Shown here piece by piece: positions 45,221-55,421 of a DNA stretch of 64,000 nucleotides. Each line of letters begins with the position of its first letter. The stretch's first letter is position 1. Under the pieces are notes generated by a model. The model saw only the letters and a list, made by a program, of their open reading frames with translations. It made no database searches and was not told the DNA's origin. The translations under genes and the position numbers were made by a program. The DNA is taken from the NCBI GenBank assembly GCA_000708835.1, contig DF237070.1, positions 122,701-186,700 on the forward strand. The letters are read 5' to 3'. Source of the stretch: Klebsormidium nitens (lineage: Eukaryota; Streptophyta; Klebsormidiophyceae; Klebsormidiales; Klebsormidiaceae).

Positions 45221-48200
45221 GTGTACGGACGGACCTTGGTGCTGTCGCGGCCCCGCCCAGGCGAGGTTCTTGCCACGTGGGAGGTGTGCCCGCACCGCGG
45301 CGCATCGTTGGCCGGGCGTAACAAATGCGGCCTTGAGTCCAACCCCGGCGGATTTAGCCAGGAGAAGAACTGCCACCTCGAGCCAGTCAAGGTGAGGCAG
45401 ATTTTGTACGTGGTTAAGACGTTGTCGTAGGCCTTTTCACCTATGAAGGGACGTCATAGAATCAAAGTGAAGTTTCCCGGGATAGTCACATGTCCTATGT
45501 GCGTTGAGTCAAAACGACGACGTTGATTACCGTGTGTACTGAAATCAAGCGGCAAATGTGTTTGTGGCGCATTCCCTTTCCCTCGTGCACGAACGCATTC
45601 CTGCTTTGCGTGGTGTGAGATGCCGCCCTTTTCCCTGTTCCAAAACGAGTACGCATACTAGTCCGTTGACTCTGCCCAGCTTTTGTACGCAGGTCTTGGA
45701 GGCCAACGGCATAATCTGGTTGGAGGAGGAGGTTTCGGTAACGGACGCGACAGATGTGGAAGTCCCAGAGCTGGCCTCCTGGCTGCGTCCTGTCAACGTG
45801 CCCCTGGGGGCCGAACCCGTGGCCCCCATCGCGAGTGCCACCCCCGCCAAGAAGGGCTCCTTGACTTTGTTACTGGAGCGCTCAAGGCAACCGGAGGGGG
45901 CGGGAGAGGAAGGCGTGGGAAACGGAACTGGAGCGATGGACGAGGATGACGAAGCGCTCACGTCAGGCGTCAGCAAGCGCGCCCGCGATCTGAGGGAGGG
46001 TTCGGCCGGCGAAGCAGGGACCAAGAGGCAGAGGCCGATGCAGACAAGCATGGGCTTTGGGTTTGACCCGGGCAGTCCCCTCGTGCAAGCGCTGGATGAG
46101 CGGAATATCCCATCCGGCGCCCTGGAGAGCCCCCTGCGAAGTCATGCAAGCCGGGCGGCCAGCTTCCAAGCGGCTGACGAGGACAGCGATCTTCACGAAT
46201 TCCTCGAAAGCATGTCTGACCAGACGGGCAAATGGATCTCGGACGAGGAGGCAGTGCCGGTTCTTGCGATCCGCGCGCGGGAGCTGCTGAGTGTTCTCCA
46301 ACGGGAGCGCATGCACGACAGTGTTGGGTACTGCAGGGCGACCCTCGCCGCAGAAAGGCTGCGCCCTGTAGTGGACTGCGTCTGCGACGTGTCCGCGGTC
46401 CTTTGGGGCGGCGAATGGGACCCGAAGAAATTGAGTTCAATGCTCGGTGCTCTTGTTGCAGCTCTGCCACTGCCCCATGAGGTGAGCTGAAGCATTGATC
46501 GAAATAAGAGTTTTTGTCAAAGAGAGGGTAGGGTCTCAAACTTGTGGTTTGTATTCAAGCCACCTAGACCTTCTTCGTGTCATTGGGGTAGGGTCTGAAT
46601 CTGCTGCAGCCGTATGCTACTCTTTGTCTGTGCTACCTGTGGGGGCAAGAACACGCATCTGTGTCTATCTTGGATCTCAGTAGGGCTCTCACAGCGGGTC
46701 CACATCTAATTATCAGGTGCAGTCAGAACGTTTGCCAGATTAGTTAGAATTCTTTAGAGCTGCAATCAGGACAATCCGCAACCCTCTCGTCGAGCAGACT
46801 GCAATCGTTCTTGGAAGATGTAGATGCCTTGGGAGCTTTTCTTCTCACGACCAACCCGTAAGTCGTTCGTTTTTGTAGGGATTTTTTGAAACCCAGCTCT
46901 CCTCGAGAAAGTAGGAATCCCGGCACCGTGACCCCGGATCCAAATCAGGTTGGCCTTTCAAGTAACCTCTCGTTCTTTCAGGGCCTGGCGGACCTTGAGT
47001 CCGAGGAGCATTGGATCCAGGTAGCCAGAAGGCTACACGATCTCGTGGATCGCTTCAACGTACCCGAAAAGTTCTTGGAGGTAAGGAAGCAATTGCTTTT
47101 CGTGACTCCAAATCACATGGTCTGGCTCTCGGTACACTCACTGTGGTTGTTGCAAACCTCATTGGTCCAGCGGGCACATCGATCTGATTGCCGGTTGATA
47201 GTGTGCTGGTTAAGATTGATGAATCTCTGTAAACTTAATCTGGGCTGCTTGGCTTCTAACAGTGCCGATTCCACCCGCCGTTTCGGGCCACATAACATGA
47301 GGTTGCTGATCGAGCATCCAATCTGAAGTCAAGGCGGATGACGTCATCCCATCTCTCCCACAAGAAACCGGCCACGCTCCAAGCTGGGGATAATAGGCTC
47401 GTCGTCAGCCTGAGGGTTCTATGTCGCCACTTGTCCTGCATTCTAGACCACAGAGATCCGCGGGCCAACACTGGGGCGCAACTTTCCGTGACTGCTGAGG
47501 TCATTGCTTGCATATTGACGATCCCAGTTGACCCGTGTTCCGACGAGCAGGGCCCCATCACTCATCATGAACACCTGCCATCAAAGTCCTGACGTCACCT
47601 TCAAGAAACTCATCCTCTGCTACCACGTGTCCCTATTTGCAGGACCCGTTGGTCCAGGCCCGGCTGGCGGCCGCGCATCAGTCGCTCGCGCGCGCCTTGG
47701 AGCGCGCGGGCCGCACGGCCGAGGCCGCAGCCGAAGACGATAAGGCCGACGCGATTCACAACTGGGTGTGCATCTTCCCTGCGCCGGGCCACACCCTGGT
47801 GCAACCGGAGATCTGCTCCATTACGCGGCAGCCGATGAAGGATCCGGTCATCATTGAGTCGGGACACACGTTTGAGAGGGCCGCCATCGAGCGCTGGTGA
47901 GGCAGCGACGAGGTTCTTGCACTGTCAATGGGCCGGAGCAGACCTGATGCTGAAAGTTTAGGGCTTGTTTGTGCTTGTCGCCATCGAGAGAAGGACGCAC
48001 TTGAAACTTTGTCACTGTTCTTACCTGAGCTCTCAAATTTCCATTCGCCGCCTGTTGTTGGGTGGCTTCACGCTCTTTCCGGGAACTGCTCGCACGACGA
48101 TTTTCGAGTTCGAACGGGCAAGTCGTATCTGCCGACGCAGCCAACAGTTGGCAGAATTATGACGAAGTAACCAAACGGCCAGATTCTTGATTGCTCGTTG

Positions 48201-48710
48201 CACCAGGCGAGCTTGCTTCGCTCTCAAGCGCTTGCTTATACAAAACAACGACGCAACAACACAGACTGACCAGGCTCAGCGAATCCGGCTCACAGGTTCA
48301 AGAAGCACAACACCTGCCCGATCACGCGCGTGAAACTGAGGCGCCGCACAATGATCCCGAACAAGGCGGTCAAGCAGTACACCGACCTCTACAACGCCGC
48401 GACGGGCGGCTGGATCCCGACCCCCACGTGGTCCGATCCGGAACCCACTCCACCTGAGAGCAACATCAGAGATCCGCTCAAGTTTTCAAGTGCTGATATG
48501 GAGGCCGTGTTTGGGGTTCCGAAGGAGGTTTTGAAGGAGACGCAAACCTGGCTTGCGGATGACGGGGATGGGTCTCTTAACTTGGAGGCGTCGTTCAATG
48601 AGCTGACAGTGACGGACGGTGGGGCTGCGCCGACGGCGGGTCTGCGCGAGGAGTGGGTGGGAGGAGGGGAGCCGATTTTGCCTGGCTTGGAGGTGGAAGT
48701 TGGGTCTTGA
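45221..48710 (+). CDS. U-box E3 ubiquitin ligase-like protein, 5' end missing
   Basis: Exons 45221-45391, 45693-46481, 46982-47080, 47643-47896 and 48296-48710, phases consistent (576 codons with stop); the first exon is not found. The U-box spans the last junction: EICSITRQPMKDPVIIESGH, TFERAAIERWFKKHNTCPIT, MIPNKAVKQYTDLY. This fold recruits an E2 and transfers ubiquitin. Before it lie helical segments (LAAAHQSLARALERAGRTAE; HWIQVARRLHDLVDRF), and earlier a long Ser/Glu-rich region with a possible nuclear signal (TKRQRP). The first exon pair reads VYGRTLVL, WEVCPHRGASLAGRN, CHLEPVK, VLEANGIIWL, recalling a Rieske oxygenase domain that lacks its second C-x2-H ligand pair; whether this belongs to the same gene is unproven. 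Substrate unknown. Confidence 0.75.
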
Positions 48711-50954
48711 GTAGACGTGTCTTGTTCGTGAGATTTCGTCGACTGAGAGGGCGAAGAGTAGCATCGTGGCCCGTGTCTTACAAGAAGCCGCTCCGTTCTG
48801 GCGTTCTCATGGTTATTGTGCTATGGCGCTACCAGCATACTGAGCGTGGTTTAAGAGGAGCACGGCTTTGAACCTGTACAGTCTGCTTTGAGTTATGTCG
48901 GTATGTGCTTGAGGAACAACACTGTACATTAGGGCACTGCACAGATCCAAGAAAGCTTCAATGTGAATAGTATGTCCACCAATCTAGTGTACATAAGGTA
49001 AAGTATTGAACAGAATCGGACGGTACTCATGAGGACGATTGTTGGGGTTTTTCGATGTTATTGCCTTTGGCGCTCCCTAGCACTAGCCGCCCATATCGGA
49101 TATGATCTAATCTTTGCAATGTCAGTGTCATGCAGTGTCGCTAGACCTATCTCGGCGTTTCAGCTGTCTTTCGTAACCGCAGAGTTTGCATGATCCGACT
49201 TGACTAGCTCACTAGCAGTAAGGCTTATATACAACAGCTCGGTTAGCACGTGATTGTTATTATATGCCTCAGGCTCGTCTTCGGCGCATGATCTCACTTT
49301 GTTCTTGTTAATCTTCCTGTATTCACTAGTGGCTCAAGGAGGTACGTTTGTATTTACCCGAATTAGGTATCGGAAAACGTTGCGCTCTTGCAACAATCAA
49401 ATTTGTTGACGCCTGAATCTTGATCGAAGCCCTCGATCAAGAGTCAGTTGTCGATCACGAGATGGAATTGCCAAACTTTAAAAGTCACAGTATATTCGCA
49501 GCAAGCTAGCTCTTACGTACCCGGATGGCATGAGGATCTTATACAAAGTATGACAGCAATTACGCAGAATCCGATCAGTAATCATCATGTGTTCATCTGA
49601 AGTGTTTTAATTTGATTGGAGTTTGAACCCGCGAGATTAGGCTCTTAGGGTCTTAAAGGTCCTTAGCTCTACATGCCTCTCAAGTTTGGGCCGCTCGGTA
49701 GGGGGCTCTTCCATTCCCCAAAGCCCGGCCCGGTTTCGCCCCGTATGGTCCCGTGGGGCCGCCTTCGGCGACCCTGACCCCTCAATTTCACTGCAAACAA
49801 CGCCCCGACCTGTACAACAACTTTTGGAAGGGAATCAGGGAAAGGAGAGAGGATGCATACGTACAGATAGATGCTACATCAGAAGGCCATCATTTGGAGG
49901 GTCTATTTATTTACTTACTGGTACCTGTTGCCCACCCGGTACCGCCATGTCATGCTGCTCAGATGCCAGCAAAGCAAAGTACGGTGCTGCAAAGTCAGCT
50001 GTGACTTTCTTAGTTTCTTCGTGCGAGGCGCAGCCGGGGCCCCACTGCCCAGTGTTTGACTGTTGACAAGAGCCGTCACACCAGGCAAACGTCAGCCGAC
50101 GGAATTGCCACCCGGCCGACTCAACCGAGGGGCGTCGGCCGAAAAGCCGACGCAGACGGTAGAATCGATTATATTTCAGCTAGGGGTTTGGCTGACACAA
50201 GCCGACCGGTTCAGAGCTGGTCTAGCCGACTGACCGGAGAACAGTCGGCTCCAAGCCGACAAAATAAAAACCTCGCGTCGAACGCTGAGCCGGGCCCGGC
50301 TGCCGCAAGCCGATATCAGGCTCAAACGGCAAAACTGTACGGCTTCCTTTCAAATGTCGCCATCCGTGAATCCGTCGTGTGCACACTGAGTGCCGGCGAC
50401 TGCGGAAGACAGATGGCGGCGGCGAAGTTGCGAACCCGTTTGCCGAACTTGAGATGAGTCGAGAACAGACTGCACCGCGAGCCTTCACGACAGTGACATC
50501 ATATTCTGACAATATAAGCAGGTACGGTATGTACCCGACGTCCGCTGCCCGCACTGGCAGCCACGGTCCACCTTGAGTCTGATGGTGGAGCGTGAGCCTG
50601 CCGTATTAGGTACTAACTAGGCGCCTAGACTCGGGCTAGACTCTAGGATCATCCAACGGATTCGGACGTCTCTGGTGTCTGCTGTCGACTGGGCCCGCAT
50701 TGCTTCTTGCTGCCTGATATCCGGCCTGATATCGGATATGATTCAGTGCCTGGGCAAGATTAGTTTGCAGCCCTCGACTGCTCGACAGCGTTTCTGTTTT
50801 TCAAGGACTTCGTGTGGCCGTCTTTCACAAGGTTCAGGACAGAAGGTACTTGTGAAGGCGCACAGGAAAGCCGCCACAGCGGCTCAACAAAGTTGCCTGA
50901 CTCCGCGCATGCCAAGAAGCTCACCTTTAGCAGCCAACATCCCCCAAGTCCAAG
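48711..50954. promoter_or_regulatory. Long intergenic region upstream of the metalloprotease
   Basis: 2.2 kb without a supported gene. The first part is AT-richer 3' flank. At 50090-50260 there is a cluster of GCCGAC motifs in both orientations. A TATAAG sequence lies at about 50513, some 440 bp before the protease ATG. Frames in 49686-50457 look non-coding. Confidence 0.45.
50094..50260. promoter_or_regulatory. Cluster of GCCGAC / GTCGGC motifs
   Basis: Six GCCGAC and two GTCGGC hexamers in about 165 bp, at irregular spacing of roughly 10-60 bp. RCCGAC is the core of the plant DRE/CRT element bound by DREB/CBF factors in cold and drought responses, so a stress-response enhancer for the metalloprotease 700-860 bp downstream is possible. 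A degenerate inverted-motif repeat, like those at 61.8 and 63.6 kb, is the alternative. Confidence 0.55.
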
Positions 50955-53900
50955 ATGGGAGCTTCTCTGCGGAGCTCCTTCGTCCTCTTCCTGACGGTCG
51001 CGTTGCTTGCGGCTTCGGGCCCAGCCCCTGCACTGCGTCCTCACGGCACCTTGAGTCCTTCAACGGCCCTGAGGAGAACGACCTCTCCTTCAGCAACATC
51101 AGTCGGCTGATCCCCAACGTGACCAATCTCTTCAACGAGTGCTTGCAGGCGCCCGTCAACATCACCGAGTGGCAAAATGAGGTGGGTGACTATATCACGT
51201 CCTTTTACCAGAAGCTGCGCAATGCCACGCTCCTTCCGGGGGGCGGTAACGTAACGGTTGTGCGTCTGGCAAATGGGAGCTTGTCTATCGTCAATGGGAA
51301 TGTCACCGTCTCCCCCACGGGCCAACTTATCATCAACGGGGGCCTGACCACCATGGGGTCCTTCAACGGGACGCTCAGTCTCAACCAAACCCGGCTGCCC
51401 AACATAACCAGCGTCGCTACGTCAATCCTTCAGAAAGTTGCAAATCTCACAGGGAGCAACAGCACGCTGGGGTCGTTGATTGGTGGCATTCTGGGGGGGG
51501 ATCCCCCTGTTCCGGATTTAAACGCCACAGGTGTTGACTTGCCATCCATTGTCTTCAGCCCCAGTCTATTGAGCAACACGACCCAGCTTTTGAGCTACAG
51601 CCCCGTGACTCCGGATGCCATCATGCTGCAATACTTCCAAAATCTCACAGCAGCGGCACTGGCCGCGATTGCCCCCGGCACCCCGGCAAGAGCAGGTATG
51701 AGGAATTGAAGGATTTGGCTTTTGTCTTCTCCTGGTGGCTCTTGTGTTCTACAGTTGGAAGAGAAGGTTGCCGGCATCTTTGATCTCTTGTTGGGTTAAA
51801 GTCTGAAGCTCAAACGATTCCTGTCTCAACTTCTGTAATGTAAGAAACTGTTTTCAACTCGGTGAAGTTCGCAGAACCACTCTTGGCCCACTTGCTGCTG
51901 GTTTTGACGATTTGACAAAGCCTATCGTGTAAGTGTTCTTGTCACATCACGTCTTGCAGGGGGAGTGCTTTGGATCATCAGATTCTACAAATAACCCGCT
52001 TTTAACTTTGCTCCAAAAGTGGGGACCCTCTTTTTGGGGCCCTTCTTATGATCACCTGGCTTGTGCTCAATCAAATCTCTTTCAGCGTGGTTTGATTTCT
52101 GTCAGGATACAGTGCCTGTCAAGTTGCAGCCTTTGTCTGGCTTTTGGGTATTTTCGATTGCCGCTCTCCCCTTTGATCAGCGTTGTGGCTTGCTGGCTGT
52201 ACATTCGTTTGGGCCAGATCATTTAGCAATGGTTTTCGCGTCTCGGGACACTGCTTTTGCCATAGGAAAAGCAGCGCCACTTTGGAATGTCCCTTGCCAG
52301 CATGACGACATGTCTCTATGGTGTGGCTTGGCGCACTGTGCATTTGGCAGTGGTACTAGTTTCCGGACCCTTTTTCTGAGGACCGGCTAGATGAGTGTGC
52401 TCAGAGGGAAACTCTCTGGCTTGCATTTCCTAAGCATGCATCTGAAGCGCACAGATGTTGAGAGGGCAGCGCGCCTGGCAGAGGGGGAGTTCCCTGGCTC
52501 AGTATAGCAGTAATAGGAAGCAATTCTCTGTGGATAGGGCGGTCTGAGAACTTGCCAAGGTGTCAGAAAAGGGAAAGCTCAATTTCCCTTGGAGCCTTCC
52601 CTTTCTGGACCTGACATTGCCCCCCTCTATCCGAGGCTAAGAAGTTGAAAGTTGCTTTTCAAAGAAGTTTATCCTTCTTTTGATTCTGGTCCCTCTTGTC
52701 ATTTGACGAGAAGGCGAAACTCTCTGTATACCGATTACCTTTTGGCTCATCAGCGTTTCTGTTTACTTCCGCAGAAAGCGGCCCCCTCAACCTGAACCGC
52801 ACCCCAGCCCCTCCCGAGGCCGCATCCACCACATCCCGGGAACTGCATGGCGGCTTGGCCCCGGGTAGTCCAGACATTAAGGTCTACTTCTTCGTGATTG
52901 TGGCAGTATCGACCGACAGAGCCGTCACGTACGAGATACTCGCCAACCAGATTGCGAAGATGAATGAGCACTTTGGAGCCTTGGGTCCTTTCTCGCGTTT
53001 TGTCCTTGCGGCGGCAGTCAGGATCACGAACCCAGATTGGGTCGACAGGGACCCGGACACAGATCAGAAAGTGCTCGAGCAAATGCAATCCCAGACCAGG
53101 ATAGGAGGCCCTCAGGTAAACAACAGATTTCAGCTTGCAAAAGGTCCTCTGAAGCTTGTTTTCGCTGTTCCCTTCTGTTGTTTAGCTAGGTATATATGCT
53201 GCTTGCACGTCATGCTGAGTCCCTTTCTCTTCTGTAACAATCAAGAGATCCGGTACGGATGTGATGCTTGCATTATGCTCGTTCACTCGTCTGTCATGCG
53301 TGCTATTTTGTCGTCCTGTGTCATAAAATTTTAGCGAATGATGATCGTAGATGAGAACAGCATCAGAAGGCTCTCACGCCTCTGGACGCGTCCGGCTATT
53401 CCCAAGGAGAGATCAACGATGTGTCATTCACCGCATTCAGGTTGTTGGGCACTTTCCAGATCCCCATTGCAAATCCTGGTTCGATTCTCTGCATCCCTCA
53501 ACCTCGTTTCCTCGGCCTGTGCAGGAGCTGAATGTGTGGATCACCACCTTCTCTGTGTGTAACGACTGGAACGGTTATGCCCAATCACCATGGTATTACC
53601 AGAAATACCCCAAGTCGGACGGCATTGTGCTGAGTAAGTACACGCTGCCCATGGAATCGACGCACCCCAACTACCGGAAGTATCGCAGCCTGGGCATCAC
53701 GGCCACGCACGAGACGGGACACTGGCCTCTTCCACACCTTCGCTGTGAGCAGCGCACAAGCACAGGGACGAAATGGACTCGATCCTCGCTTCTTAGTACT
53801 ACAAGAGACCGGTCCTTACCTTCCAAGTCTAAACTCAAACGAGTTGCCAGAGTTCGTCCTCCCTTTGACCTCCTTGATTGAGCGATGGTGGCAAGCTCTT

Positions 53901-54317
53901 ATTGCGGAACCAATGCCTGCGCAAAGATGGTCCCGATGCAAACTTTCGGATTTGGTTGCGCCGTGACGCGTGAGCTCGGTTCAAAACCCCAGCATTTTGT
54001 CGGACAAGGCGCTGCTTCACGTCCGACAAAGCATTGGCAATCCTTCTGACTCTGTGGAGTATCGCCTGCACTTCGGGTGCGAGGGTATTTCACATGGTGA
54101 CATGATTGACGACACCCCGCCGGAGGGGACCCCCACCGACGGCAACCACTGGTGCCTCGAACCAAAGTACTCGTGCGCGGCAAAGAACGGGGCACCCCCA
54201 CTGGCAGACCCGATTGAGAATTTCATGGACTACGGGCTGTGCAGGCGCACGTTCACGGCCGGCCAGATCACCGCGATGAAGGAGAATTGGCCGTATTACC
54301 GGTACTACCGCAATTAA
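50955..54317 (+). CDS. Secreted M43 (pappalysin/cytophagalysin-like) zinc metalloprotease, two frame breaks
   Basis: Exons about 50955-51695, 52775-53115, 53525-53744 and 54060-54317. The ATG at 50955 opens a classic signal peptide (SSFVLFLTVALLAASGPAPA). The following ~200 residues lie in another frame and carry about 15 N-glycosylation sequons, so a secreted or wall-associated protein is expected. The catalytic part follows M43: QIAKMNEHFG, RITNPDW, IGGPQELNVWITTFS, GYAQSPW, then the zinc site THETGHW, LFHTFA, DDTPPEGTP, and the Met-turn NFMDYGLCRRTFTAGQ. Two breaks: one at 50985-51070 between signal peptide and body, one at 53723 between HETGH and LFHTF. The second looks like a loss of 5 nt in the HExxHxxGxxH site. 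Either the gene is dead or the assembly has small errors. Exon 1 has no GT-AG pair that would repair the first break. Confidence 0.75.
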
Positions 54318-55421
54318 GCGGGTGGTTGAAGCGGGTTGGCAAACTTTTATCTGTGAGTTGGTCATCCAAAATTGAATCGTAAGGTGGAATCACCAGCTGC
54401 GTTGTTTCTAGAGCAACGAGGTTGAAGGTGACGCACGCGATGAGGGCCACGTACAAGGACTGCCCTGGTCAGAGTCGGAATCGTCCTGATCTAGGCCCTC
54501 TCGGGTCCCACCCGACTTTGACCCCCTACTAACTCCATCTAGCTGTCTTGCAGTTCCAACCCCGGCCATGGCAATGGGCTATGCCCGCGTGGCGGCCAGG
54601 GCCGGTACGAAGCCCCCTTCCGCTATGTGCTCCTTGGGTATATCCTTAGGAAGAAAATGTTTTGTGTCCTACCCCCTGATCTTGGTGAGTTGTGGGCTTT
54701 CGGCTGGCGTCTATGGTTGGAGAGGTCCACACTCCTCAACCTTTAGTCCCCGGGCATATGACCTCCTTAGTGCCTCAAAGGCAATACAAAAAGTCCAACT
54801 TGATATGGGTCAAGTCTGGACCATTTCGTGACCTGAAACGTTTCGTACGGGCCAAGGGTTTTACAAGGATTTAAATTCGTACTTCCAACAGGCTCAACTA
54901 GTATTAGAGAACTGGTTATTTTATGAACTTTTTTTTTTTAAAATGACAGCTCTGGTAAAAAGCTACCGGTACACAACATTCGATCACTATTCAGGTACGT
55001 ACACAACGGCACATGATGACATGGCTTGATATGCAGTAATTCATGATGCCTGATCGGAACGCCACTTGACTTGTGATCCATACAGATCCAATGCATATAC
55101 CTGCTTGCATGGCGGCGCATGCTTCGTAATTATAAGGGGCTTGACCAATTGTGTGCACGCGTTGTTGCAAGATGTCTAGCTTGACGTCCTACCAAGCTAC
55201 CTATACGTGTGTGCAAGCCTACCTCACTGAAGCTCACAGCAATCATGCAATCATTGAAAGTACTACACTATGTTATGGATCGATCAGAAGTTGGTGCCTA
55301 ATGCTGGCATCTAATTGTGCAAGGCCTGCACCAATGTTTAACGTCGATCAATCTATAACCAGCTAGAAGTGGAGCTCAACTATACAATCCAACCGAGTCA
55401 ACTCAGTCAGAAGGCAACCTA
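54318..55421. other. Intergenic gap
   Basis: Convergent 3' flanks of the metalloprotease (plus) and the coiled-coil gene (minus). A T-rich run lies near 54929-54940. No gene, repeat or RNA supported. Confidence 0.5.

Noticed and set aside
49605-49695. tRNA-Leu(UAA)-like sequence on the minus strand (TTTAAGA loop, GGGTTCAAA)
   Set aside because: The anticodon stem and the T-stem do not pair, and no acceptor stem can be formed.
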